From positions 1-7,632 of the forward strand of contig DKIV01000029.1 in NCBI GenBank assembly GCA_002454425.1: a stretch of DNA of 7,632 nt, in the 5' to 3' direction. Origin of the DNA: Sphingobacteriaceae bacterium UBA6709 (lineage in GTDB: Bacteria > Bacteroidota > Bacteroidia > Sphingobacteriales > Sphingobacteriaceae). A program made the translations under genes and the position numbers. Numbering within the stretch: the first letter of the stretch is position 1; each line of letters opens with the position of its first letter. Shown here piece by piece: positions 1 through 6,948 of this stretch. The notes beneath the pieces were generated by a model. It searched no databases. It worked only from the letters and a program-made list of their open reading frames with translations, and had not been told where the DNA came from.

Positions 1-88
1 AAATCTTATTTTTAAATAATTTCTGCTACTTTCTCCCTCTTTATCAGCCTCTTGCACAGCGAGTATCGCACCCGCCTCCCCCGTTTGG

Positions 89-161
89 GACTGCAAAGAT
101 GAGAACTTTTTCGACCCCTTCCAAATACATTCAACTTTTTTATCCCATAACGACTGCAAAG
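89..161. repeat. Two copies of GACTGCAAAG, 63 bp apart
   Basis: The decamer GACTGCAAAG occurs at 89-98 and again at 152-161. An AACTTTTT tract lies between the copies at 132-140, and a similar one follows the first copy at 104-111. In the left copy the reverse complement forms the end of the -7 box and the start region of the leftward promoter. The right copy carries TTTG but not the TA of a -7 box (GTGCTTTG on the minus strand) and has no TTTG 20 nt upstream. It may be a weak or decayed tandem promoter. Confidence 0.4.
94..125 (-). promoter_or_regulatory. Leftward Bacteroidota promoter, rRNA/tRNA-operon type
   Basis: On the minus strand TTTG (122-125) is followed after exactly 20 nt by CATCTTTG (94-101), a 7/8 match to the Bacteroidota -7 consensus TAnnTTTG with the matching -33 TTTG. 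The surrounding text (AAAAAGTT before the -7 box, then CAGTCCC) resembles, from memory, the promoters in front of rRNA operons in Sphingobacteriaceae. Transcription would start near 85-90 and leave the window at the left edge. The leader (1-85) holds no reading frame I can support, so the gene served lies outside. The promoter call is fairly safe; the rRNA assignment is inference. Confidence 0.5.
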
Positions 162-248
162 CACTAACTATCACCACGATATTTTTTAATCATGGAGGAA
201 GCAATATGTCTTTCGCCTTTTCTGAGAACATCAAATCAGATAAAATAA

Positions 249-280
249 TTTGAGTCGAAGACTTTATAAGCGTATCTTTC
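249..280 (+). promoter_or_regulatory. Promoter candidate for the FMN reductase gene
   Basis: TTTG (249-252) and TATCTTTC (273-280) are separated by 20 nt, the same geometry as the two leftward promoters in this window. The -7 box matches TAnnTTTG at all but its last base. The predicted start is about 286-290, giving a 5' leader of roughly 35 nt before the ATG at 322. There is no Shine-Dalgarno sequence; the A-rich stretch just upstream of the ATG is usual for this phylum. Confidence 0.45.
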
Positions 281-321
281 AATGAAAACTTTAACAAAGT
301 CCAAAATTAAAAACCACATAT

Positions 322-894
322 ATGTACAAAGTAAAGATCATATCATCGACAGTTCGTCCTGGAAGAAAAGGACCTATCATTGGCAAATGGTTAGTAGAGC
401 AAGCTCAGGCCACTGGTAACTTCGATGCCGAGTTATTAGATCTGGGCGAAATAAACCTCCCTTTGATGAACGAGGCAGTACACCCCGTAATGCGTCAATA
501 TGAGCATGAACACACAAAGCAATGGAGCGCGAAGATTGACGAAGCCGATGCTTTTATATTTTTGACTGCCGAATATGACTATAGCTACCCGGCACCACTG
601 AAGAACGCCCTGGAATACCTGGTACATGAATGGGGGTACAAGCCAGCAGCAATAGCAAGTTATTCAGCAGGGTCATTTGCCGGCGTAAGAGGACTAGCTA
701 ATCTCAAACCCGATCTTTTATCATTAAGAATTGTCCCTATCCCAGAAGCTGTAAATATCCCTGTATTAAATCAAAGCATTGATGAAACAGGTATGTTCAT
801 TCCCAATGAGCTTGTACAGACTTCATGCAAAACAATGCTGGAGCAGCTGCACCGTTGGACAAAGGGAATGGAGCAAATCCGAAATAATCCTTAA
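322..894 (+). CDS. NAD(P)H-dependent FMN reductase-family oxidoreductase
   Basis: A cytoplasmic flavodoxin-like enzyme that uses NAD(P)H to reduce bound FMN and, in family members, quinones, azo dyes, chromate or other acceptors; the physiological acceptor here is unknown. The 190-residue length is normal for the family. Strand 1 (residues 3-8) leads into the FMN-phosphate loop S9-T10-x-R12-x-x-R15. The flavin-ring region is at 81-97 (LTAEYDYSYPAPLKNAL), and the second glycine/serine-rich loop is SYSAGSFAGVRG at 113-124. The usual TPEYN motif of the family reads TAEYD here. There is no signal peptide or membrane segment. It is a single-gene unit: a promoter-like site lies about 40 nt upstream and a perfect hairpin starts one base after the stop. 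The ATG at 322 fits the family N-terminus, which begins immediately before the first strand. The family is certain; the exact substrate is not. Confidence 0.93.
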   Translation: MYKVKIISSTVRPGRKGPIIGKWLVEQAQATGNFDAELLDLGEINLPLMNEAVHPVMRQYEHEHTKQWSAKIDEADAFIFLTAEYDYSYPAPLKNALEYLVHEWGYKPAAIASYSAGSFAGVRGLANLKPDLLSLRIVPIPEAVNIPVLNQSIDETGMFIPNELVQTSCKTMLEQLHRWTKGMEQIRNNP

Positions 895-895
895 T

Positions 896-933
896 CTATA
901 TGGGCGGGTAACTACCATTACCCGCCCATATAG
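896..933. terminator. Perfect 16-bp inverted repeat, likely bidirectional terminator
   Basis: Positions 896-911 and 918-933 are exact reverse complements around a 6-nt loop (CTACCA). The arms read CTATATGGGCGGGTAA and its complement. The stem begins one base after the TAA of the flavoprotein gene. No T-tract follows on either strand, so it is not a textbook rho-independent terminator. Position and stability still make transcript-end formation or 3'-end protection the best reading. Confidence 0.6.
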
Positions 934-954
934 CAAATTATAAAGCACTTCTTA

Positions 955-1164
955 CTAGCTTTCCTTATCATCCGCCTTGACATGGCGTGTTTCCAACGCA
1001 TGAATAGTGGGAAGCATTCGCCTTAAAATATCTTGACCAGCCAAAATCAGCGGTGAAATCCACCCCTACGATATACTAATCTCTCCCCTACCTATGCCAG
1101 CATAAATACCAATATTAGCCCTGGCAATAACCTCTATAAAACTAACAAAGATGTCTCTGACGTT
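955..1164 (-). pseudogene. Possible eroded reading frame, unassigned
   Basis: Reading leftward, 1164-1069 gives 32 open codons (beginning NVRDIFVSFIEVIARANIGI). The same frame is then broken by a TAG at 1066-1068 and continues for 36 codons (starting GWISPLILAGQDILRRMLPT) to a TAG at 955-957. The composition is protein-like, with alternating hydrophobic and charged residues. The segment has no start codon, no clear upstream continuation (TGA at 1165-1167) and no family I recognise. It could be a remnant of a regulator or another gene that was once convergent with the flavoprotein gene, or it could be chance. Confidence 0.2.
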
Positions 1165-1228
1165 TCAAACTGAATGCCGCATATCAATATCGTTATGCAA
1201 AGACGGGCATATGAATAAGGCTCCCCCT

Positions 1229-1257
1229 ATTCGCAATGACGACACGGCAATTCGCAA
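1229..1257. repeat. ATTCGCAA direct repeat with 21-bp period
   Basis: The octamer ATTCGCAA occurs at 1229-1236 and 1250-1257, so the copies are 21 bp apart, about two helical turns, and lie on the same face. The pair sits roughly 150-175 bp upstream of the susC start. This arrangement would suit a dimeric or paired activator. With only two copies and no known binding protein, this is a suggestion. Confidence 0.3.
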
Positions 1258-1309
1258 CTACCATTACGTTGAACTTAATAACCAGAGCCATCACGCTCAT
1301 ACCCTCCGT

Positions 1310-1336
1310 GGACTGATTTGAAAAGCAATTCAGTCC
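1310..1336 (+). promoter_or_regulatory. Short hairpin in the susC upstream region
   Basis: GGACTGATTTG (1310-1320) and CAATTCAGTCC (1326-1336) pair at 10 of 11 positions around an AAAAG loop. It ends 67 nt before the susC ATG and has no T-tract, so a terminator is unlikely. It may be a leader-RNA hairpin affecting message stability or translation, or a dyad operator. Confidence 0.35.
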
Positions 1337-1403
1337 ATCCGACTAACAGAACAAACGAAATACCAAGACCTAAAAAGTCAAATCCCATTAAATCAAATGT
1401 ATC

Positions 1404-4400
1404 ATGAAAAGGAAATCTACATACGCTTTTATTGTAGCAGTTTTCTTGCTGCTGTTCCTGAATCTACTTCCGGATCACGCTATCGCAATGAACCTCACAA
1501 AATCCGGTCAAAGCGCGACTTCAAATAAAATCCCTCCCTCATTGGAGAAGAGTTTATCAACTATCAGAAAAAAGACTGCTCCTGCTGGCAACATGCCATT
1601 ACGAGATAGGCGCGTACGCGTACTTGGCAAAGTTGTAGATGAAAAAGGAGAAGGGCTGCCCGGCGTAAGCATTAAAATTGTCGGCACAAAAACCGGAACC
1701 GTTACCGACAACAAAGGTGAGTTTAGTTTAGAAACGCCGGAAGGAGCCACTCTTAGCTTTTCCTTCGTAGGCTACAAAACGCAAACTTTACCTGCTACGG
1801 CGACCAGGATGACGGTGCGTCTGGTGCCCGACGACGGCATGTCACTGGATGAGGTAGTAGTAGTTGGTTACGGCACACAAAAACGTTCCGATGTTACCGG
1901 CTCTGTTGCTTCCGTACCAAAAGAACGTCTTTCAAAGTTACCGGTCAACAACGTCATGCAAGCCATCCAGGGAGCCGTGGCAAACGTAACCGTCTCGCAG
2001 GCGTCTTCTATTCCCGGCGATGCTCCGTCAACACAGGTGCGCGGACGGAGCTCGATCAATGCGTCCTCAGAACCCTATGTAGTCGTGGACGGAATACCCT
2101 TATCTCGCACAGATGGATCAATAAACGATATCAACCCCAACGATATCGAATCGGTAGAAATCCTTAAAGACCCTTCGGCTGTAGCAATCTATGGAGTGAA
2201 CGGATCTAATGGTGTAATTCTCATCACAACAAAACGGGGAACAACAGGTAAGCCGAGTATTAAATATAGCGGTTATACTGGACTGGAGGAAGCCGCAAAT
2301 ATGCTGGAGAACGCTAGTCCCCAGCAACTACTTGATCGCTATGCCGAATATGCACGAATTACAAATACAACACTGTACAATGGAGGCCCTGTTCGTAATC
2401 AATATGAATGGGACAACTATCAAAATGGGATTACCACCGATTGGCTTGACGCGGTATTACAAACGGGGGTAATACAAAACCACAACATAGGAGTTTCAGG
2501 GGGAAATGAGTACGCCAAATATTATGTTTCTCTGGATTATATGAAACAAAAAGGGGTAGTATTAGGCTATGATTACAAACGTTACTCTGTTCGCGCAAAT
2601 ACCGACATAAAGACCACGAAGTATTTAAGCGTTGGAACCACCTTGTTCGTTGTGGCCCACAATCGCGATGGAGGACGTGCTAATCTGTTGAACGCAACAG
2701 CAATGAGTCCGTATGGAATTATGTATAATCCCGATGGTTCATTAACACAGTACCCAATGTATTCCGAACAGCTATGGGCGAACCCACTCCTTCCAACTAC
2801 ACTAAATCCCGAACGCCGGCAATACAACGTTAGTCTTAACGGCTATGCCGACCTGAATTTCGGTGAAATATGGAAACCCTTAAGCGGGTTGCGCTATAAA
2901 TTAAACGCCGGATACTCCTTTGTTCCTGTTCGCATAAATGAATATGAAGGAAAGTCAGTCTACAATCTTACGGGTTGGGGACAAATAACAAATAGCGAAT
3001 CACAGAGTTACACGGTAGAAAATATTCTAACATATAATAAGGACTGGGGGAAACACCATTTCGACTTTACGGGACTTTACGCCACGAAAGAGAAATATTG
3101 GCAACAGGCGATAGCAACAGGTCAGATATTTCCTAATGATGATCTGGAATGGGGAAATCTCGAATCTGCCTCTACACAAACAGTGTCTTCTCAGGCTGAT
3201 AAATATCGATCCATTTCACAAATGGGCCGCCTCAACTACGGTTATAACAGCAGATATCTTTTCACCTTCACTGTCCGCAGAGATGGAGCGTCGGTATTTG
3301 GCAAGAACAATAAGTTCGGAACCTTCCCCTCAGCAGCAGTGGCATGGAACATTCACAACGAATCCTTTATGCGCCGCTATAACAAGACGATAAGCAACAT
3401 GAAACTCAGAATGTCCTACGGGATATCGGGCAATGAGGCCATAGGCATTTATCAAACATTATCGTTGATGAGCTCCAGCTCCCTGGCCATGGGCGACAAA
3501 TCACTTACCGCGCTTAAGGTTAGTTCCCGCATGGGTAATGAGAACCTCCGTTGGGAGAAAACTACCGGCCTGAATGCAGGTCTGGACTTTGGCTTATTTA
3601 ATAACAGAATTAATGGTGCCATAGATTTCTATAAATCTAACACCAACGACATGCTCCTATTACAACGTATTCCAAGAATAACGGGATATCAGGATGTATG
3701 GACAAACATCGGAAAGGTTGAAAATACAGGACTGGAATTCAGCGTCAATACCGTTAATATCGCCAAACGCGACTTCAAATGGTCTTCTACCATCGTCTTT
3801 GGCACAAATAAAAATAAGATCAAAGATATCTACGGTGACGGGAAAGACGACATTGGCAATCGCTGGTTTATTGGCCATCCGGTGGGTGTTATATTTGATT
3901 ACACCAAGGTGGGCATATGGCAGGAAAATGAGATTGCCTCTGGAGCGAACAAGGGATGGGACGATGCCGCCCTCGCTGGAGACCTTAAACTGGCGGACCT
4001 TGGCGGGGCTAACAGCAACCAGCCCGACGGAAAGATTGACGACAATGACCGCCGTATTCTAGGACAAACAACACCAAAATGGACGGGAGGCCTGACAAAT
4101 ACCTTTGCGTACAAGAACTTCTCTCTATCAGTATTTATAAATACGGTTCAGGGCGCATCGCGTAATAACACGGAGATAGGCACCGCCTCCGATGAAATAG
4201 GCCGCAGGAACGCGCCCGCCGGATTGAATTATTGGACACCCCAGAATCAAAGTAACGAATGGCGATCCTTAGGGAACCACTCAAATTCACACGGATATGG
4301 CTTCCCTATGGATGCTAGCTTTACGCGCTTAAAAGACGTAACGCTAAGCTACTCGCTACCACAAAAAGCTGTTCAAAAGATTGGCATTGGTGGCTTATTG

Positions 4401-4550
4401 GTATACCTGAGCGGAAGAAATCTTCATACCTGGACGAATTGGTTTGGCTGGGATCCTGAAGCCCGTAGCATTGCCCGCGGGTCAACCAATGCCGATATAA
4501 ACTACCCCATGGTGCGCAGCTTTGTATTCGGCGCGAACATTACTTTTTAA
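1404..4550 (+). CDS. SusC/RagA family TonB-dependent outer-membrane transporter
   Basis: An outer-membrane barrel that imports large nutrients such as oligosaccharides, powered by TonB-ExbBD and capped by its SusD partner. Domains in order: signal peptide at residues 1-28 (KRK start, hydrophobic core, AIA cleavage site); a poorly conserved linker at 29-70; a carboxypeptidase-D regulatory-like domain at about 72-141 (VLGKVVDEKGEGLPGVSI to the FVGY motif); the TonB-box-like DEVVVVGYG at 149-157; the plug at about 158-278, including VRGRSSIN, YVVVDGIPL and the DIESVEILKDPSAVAIYG signature; then the beta barrel to the terminal FVFGANITF ending in F1048. An Asp-rich loop (D875-D882) sits in the late barrel, as in many SusC proteins. 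There is no STN domain, so direct FecR-type signalling is not expected. The length is typical. In the plug signature, GVNGSNG replaces the commoner GSRGANG form. The substrate is unknown. Confidence 0.96.
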   Translation: MKRKSTYAFIVAVFLLLFLNLLPDHAIAMNLTKSGQSATSNKIPPSLEKSLSTIRKKTAPAGNMPLRDRRVRVLGKVVDEKGEGLPGVSIKIVGTKTGTVTDNKGEFSLETPEGATLSFSFVGYKTQTLPATATRMTVRLVPDDGMSLDEVVVVGYGTQKRSDVTGSVASVPKERLSKLPVNNVMQAIQGAVANVTVSQASSIPGDAPSTQVRGRSSINASSEPYVVVDGIPLSRTDGSINDINPNDIESVEILKDPSAVAIYGVNGSNGVILITTKRGTTGKPSIKYSGYTGLEEAANMLENASPQQLLDRYAEYARITNTTLYNGGPVRNQYEWDNYQNGITTDWLDAVLQTGVIQNHNIGVSGGNEYAKYYVSLDYMKQKGVVLGYDYKRYSVRANTDIKTTKYLSVGTTLFVVAHNRDGGRANLLNATAMSPYGIMYNPDGSLTQYPMYSEQLWANPLLPTTLNPERRQYNVSLNGYADLNFGEIWKPLSGLRYKLNAGYSFVPVRINEYEGKSVYNLTGWGQITNSESQSYTVENILTYNKDWGKHHFDFTGLYATKEKYWQQAIATGQIFPNDDLEWGNLESASTQTVSSQADKYRSISQMGRLNYGYNSRYLFTFTVRRDGASVFGKNNKFGTFPSAAVAWNIHNESFMRRYNKTISNMKLRMSYGISGNEAIGIYQTLSLMSSSSLAMGDKSLTALKVSSRMGNENLRWEKTTGLNAGLDFGLFNNRINGAIDFYKSNTNDMLLLQRIPRITGYQDVWTNIGKVENTGLEFSVNTVNIAKRDFKWSSTIVFGTNKNKIKDIYGDGKDDIGNRWFIGHPVGVIFDYTKVGIWQENEIASGANKGWDDAALAGDLKLADLGGANSNQPDGKIDDNDRRILGQTTPKWTGGLTNTFAYKNFSLSVFINTVQGASRNNTEIGTASDEIGRRNAPAGLNYWTPQNQSNEWRSLGNHSNSHGYGFPMDASFTRLKDVTLSYSLPQKAVQKIGIGGLLVYLSGRNLHTWTNWFGWDPEARSIARGSTNADINYPMVRSFVFGANITF

Positions 4551-4573
4551 TTCATCTATTAAACTCTCAGATC

Positions 4574-6268
4574 ATGAAAAGTATCCATTATATCTTATGG
4601 AGCCTACTCGCTCTAACAATTACCGTAAGCTCATGTAAAGAAAGCTTTCTGGACGAAGATCCTTACTCAAATTACAAGACCGGCGCTACCGACGCTCAAT
4701 CCATCCAGGCACAATTAGTGGGTCTACATCGCATTTTCGCTGAACTTTGGGGCTATAGCGGCCAACAGGGCTTCTTATCTTGCTGGCAAGTCGGAACCGA
4801 CATCTCCAGTGCCGGATCTACACAGGGCGTAGAGAATCCTTTCTATCAGTATGCTGATCTTAACTCAGAAAATGCCGGCGTTTCTTATCTATGGGAAAAA
4901 TGCTACGACTTCATCAACCATGCCAATGTTATTATTGCGGCAACTGGCGATAACAACCAAGCAGCCAACGCAGAAGCACGATTCTTCAGAGCCTACGCCT
5001 ATAACACGCTGGTGACACTCTGGTCGGACGTTCCTCTGCTAAAAACATCAGTTACGGTCCCTACCTTTAACTACACACGCCAACCTGTCGCCGAGATTGA
5101 CAAACTCATAGAGGAAGACCTAAGCTACGCTGTAACGAATTTGCCTGATGTGGGTAGCGCCGCCAGCCAAAGCCGCATAAACAAGGATATGGCACGGCAG
5201 CTCGCTGCCGAATGCTACTTAAGAATCGGCATGCGCGATCAAAGTTACTTTAACAAAGCTGAACAAATGGCAAGCGACATTATTAATGGTGGCAAATACA
5301 AACTCATTGAAGCGCGTTACGGAAAATTTACCAATGAAGGCGGAGACTATTATCGCGACATGTTCAGATATGGCAACCAGCGACGCTCCGAAGGAAATAC
5401 TGAAGCTATCTGGACGTTTGAAATGGAATACAATCGCGACATGTCCGGAGGCACCATTGACAACCCTCAACATCGCCGCATCTGGCAACCTGCTTACCAT
5501 AAATGGGATGGTATGGTGAACGCCGATTCTTTAGGGGGCCGCGGTAACGGCCGACTGCGCCTTAGCAACTTCATGAAATATACTGTTTGGCGCGGCATGA
5601 CCGGAGACATACGCAATAGCAATTATAATATCCGCCGATGGGTGAACTATAACCGTCCCAACTTTTCCGCAGAAATTGGCATTGACGCTGACGGATATCG
5701 AGTAGACAAAAACGCAGCGACAGCTGTACGTAAAGTTAACGTAAAAACAGGTGATCGCGCGATCCCTTACCGTACCGACAGCCTCGAAGTTTGGTATCCT
5801 TTTCCTACTAAATGGGGAGGTTATGATCCTAACGACGACTTTGGTTATGCTCTGATCAAGGATTGGCCCATTATGCGTTTCGGAGAAACTTATCTGCTAC
5901 GCGCCGAGGCGCGGCTTAGACAGAACAATGTGGCTGGCGCGGCTGATGATATTAATGTTTTACGCGACAGGGCATTCAAAGCAGCCAGAACTACCTCTAA
6001 CAACCCGATCCTTGGCCGGGTGAGCAGTGCTAATATGTCCGTAGACTTTATCCTTGACGAGCGCGCTCGCGAGCTGATATCCGAAGAAAATCGTCGCATG
6101 ACATTAGTGCGCATGGGGAAACTTAAAGACCGAATTGCTATGAACGGAGATTCTGAGCCCGTGGGTAAAGTGATTACGGGATTTAAAGAAACTAATGCGT
6201 TATTGCCAATACCGCTAACAGAAATTCGTCTCAACAAAGATGGACTAGCTCAAAATCCAGGATATTAA
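4574..6268 (+). CDS. SusD/RagB family nutrient-binding surface lipoprotein
   Basis: A surface-anchored lipoprotein that binds the nutrient and acts as the lid on the SusC barrel. The signal peptide ends in a lipobox VSSC with the lipidated Cys at residue 21. The acidic stretch that follows (KESFLDEDP) is consistent with a surface-export signal. SusD fold features: TPR-type helices at about 105-160 (AEARFFRAYAYNTLV at 133-147) and 205-240; the ligand-facing loop region at about 250-410; the C-terminal SusD/RagB segment with RFGETYLLRAEARL at 435-448 and DERARELISEENRRMTLVRM at 495-514; and the family ending QNPGY at 560-564. The length of 564 residues is normal. It starts 23 nt after the susC stop with no terminator between, so the two are almost certainly co-transcribed. 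A strong terminator follows. No degradative enzyme is adjacent, so the ligand cannot be inferred. Confidence 0.96.
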   Translation: MKSIHYILWSLLALTITVSSCKESFLDEDPYSNYKTGATDAQSIQAQLVGLHRIFAELWGYSGQQGFLSCWQVGTDISSAGSTQGVENPFYQYADLNSENAGVSYLWEKCYDFINHANVIIAATGDNNQAANAEARFFRAYAYNTLVTLWSDVPLLKTSVTVPTFNYTRQPVAEIDKLIEEDLSYAVTNLPDVGSAASQSRINKDMARQLAAECYLRIGMRDQSYFNKAEQMASDIINGGKYKLIEARYGKFTNEGGDYYRDMFRYGNQRRSEGNTEAIWTFEMEYNRDMSGGTIDNPQHRRIWQPAYHKWDGMVNADSLGGRGNGRLRLSNFMKYTVWRGMTGDIRNSNYNIRRWVNYNRPNFSAEIGIDADGYRVDKNAATAVRKVNVKTGDRAIPYRTDSLEVWYPFPTKWGGYDPNDDFGYALIKDWPIMRFGETYLLRAEARLRQNNVAGAADDINVLRDRAFKAARTTSNNPILGRVSSANMSVDFILDERARELISEENRRMTLVRMGKLKDRIAMNGDSEPVGKVITGFKETNALLPIPLTEIRLNKDGLAQNPGY

Positions 6269-6290
6269 AAATTCGGATTCAAGTCCTAAA

Positions 6291-6364
6291 AGCAGGCTAT
6301 CTACCCCCCGAATCCATGCATCCTTGCATAGGATTTGGGGGATCCTGATAGCTCCTAATTTTTT
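6291..6364 (+). terminator. Intrinsic terminator of the susC-susD operon
   Basis: The inner stem pairs CCCCC (6305-6309), G6310 (wobble with T6336), AATCC (6311-6315) and ATGCA (6316-6320) with TGCAT (6325-6329), GGATT (6331-6335) and GGGGG (6337-6341). A6330 is bulged and the loop is TCCT. An outer stem GCTATC (6296-6301) / GATAGC (6347-6352) can extend it. Six Ts follow at 6359-6364. It lies 23-96 bases after the susD stop, as expected for the end of the operon. Confidence 0.85.
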
Positions 6365-6406
6365 GTTGTTCAATATACCAGAACTATACACGACGGACTT
6401 AGGAGC
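6351..6406. repeat. 8-bp inverted repeat overlapping the terminator
   Basis: GCTCCTAA (6351-6358) and TTAGGAGC (6399-6406) are exact reverse complements separated by 40 nt. The left arm overlaps the right arm of the terminator's outer stem, so the two pairings compete. It could form a second, weaker hairpin in read-through RNA, or it may be incidental. Confidence 0.35.
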
Positions 6407-6570
6407 AGAAACCGACAATAAATAAACCGATTCAGAATTTCTTCAACCTTATCAATAATCTAGAGTCGGTTCACAGCACGAAGAAACAGGCCAATAATAT
6501 ACTGTTTTGTTAATCCCCCCCTATCATCCTCAGACCTTACCCACGCATGAACGCTCCTCCCGCTTGAGGT
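6407..6570. other. Convergent intergenic region, nothing recognised
   Basis: Together with 6269-6406 this makes up the 302-base space between the convergent susD and SMR genes. This part has no reading frame of note. The SMR gene ends with TAA at 6571-6573 (minus strand), and just beyond it only a weak 4-bp pairing (CCTC/GAGG, 6555-6568) is visible with no T-tract. I therefore do not call a terminator for the SMR transcript. Confidence 0.6.
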
Positions 6571-6903
6571 TTAATGACCTGCAGATTTTGAAAAGACATT
6601 AACAACCACTACGCCGATAATGATAAAGACAATACCTAATATAGCTGGCAGATCTAAGCTCTGCTTGAAAACAACATATCCCACGATGGAAATTAATACA
6701 ATGCCCACAGCCGACCATATTGCATAAGCCACTCCGATAGGAATCTCTTTAAGAGCGAAACTCAGAAAATAAAACGATGCCGAAATTGCGAGAAGGAAAA
6801 CGACCGATGGAATTAGCTTACTAAATTGCTCTGTCTTTTTTAGAAATGACGTCGCGACGGTCTCACACAAGATGGCAGCTGCAAGAAACAAGTAGTTCTT
6901 CAT
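6571..6903 (-). CDS. EmrE/QacE-type small multidrug resistance (SMR) efflux protein
   Basis: A proton-coupled exporter of quaternary ammonium and other hydrophobic cations, acting in the inner membrane as an antiparallel dimer. Its 110 residues equal the length of EmrE. Four hydrophobic helices are visible at about 4-21, 33-52, 58-78 and 85-104. The proton- and substrate-coupling E14 is present in helix 1 (ILCETVATSFLKK), and the Qac-subtype residues Y60 and W63 are in AYAIWSAVGIVLIS at 59-72. G67, G90 and G97 are kept. Compared with EmrE as I remember it, Y40 is Ile, W45 is Tyr and G65 is Ala. The QacE-like FYFLSFALKEIPIGVAY run (44-60) supports the Qac rather than the guanidinium (Gdx) subtype. 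It is a single gene, convergent with susD, with a -7 box about 45 nt upstream. The ATG at 6903 gives the normal family start. Confidence 0.93.
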   Translation of the reverse strand: MKNYLFLAAAILCETVATSFLKKTEQFSKLIPSVVFLLAISASFYFLSFALKEIPIGVAYAIWSAVGIVLISIVGYVVFKQSLDLPAILGIVFIIIGVVVVNVFSKSAGH

Positions 6904-6948
6904 AATAAACGTATTTTAAAAGGTTGAAGCTCTTAAACTGGCAATCTA

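Larger units (their letters stand above)
934..1403. other. Gene-free stretch between flavoprotein hairpin and susC
   Basis: This 470-base stretch has no intact gene. It holds a possible eroded minus-strand frame (955-1164), a 35-codon minus-strand frame from the ATG at 1300 to the TAA at 1193 that I cannot assign, the ATTCGCAA direct repeat (1229-1257) and a hairpin (1310-1336). I looked for a TTTG / TAnnTTTG pair driving susC. The best -7-like site is CTGATTTG at 1313-1320 (6/8), with no matching -33 box, so the susC promoter is not placed. Confidence 0.6.

Noticed and set aside
896..933. Insertion-sequence or MITE end
   Set aside because: The inverted repeat is only 38 bp in total, has no target-site duplication or transposase, and directly abuts a stop codon, which fits a transcript end better.
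1146..1153. Minus-strand CATCTTTG as a fourth leftward promoter
   Set aside because: The -7 box is good, but the nearest TTTG is only 12 nt upstream and no intact gene lies leftward before the hairpin at 896-933.
1313..1320. CTGATTTG as the susC -7 promoter box
   Set aside because: It matches only 6 of 8 positions, has no TTG 19-21 nt upstream, and lies within the arm of a hairpin.
1404..1760. STN domain at the SusC N-terminus that would signal to an anti-sigma factor
   Set aside because: Residues 29-70 are a short linker, and the first fold is the carboxypeptidase-regulatory-like domain. No sigma/anti-sigma genes are nearby.
3694..4062. 122-codon plus-strand frame inside susC
   Set aside because: It is a shadow frame of the clearly coding SusC barrel region, with no domain of its own.
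5890..6237. 115-codon minus-strand frame inside susD
   Set aside because: It lies antisense to the conserved SusD C-terminal motifs, and its composition follows from the complementary codons.
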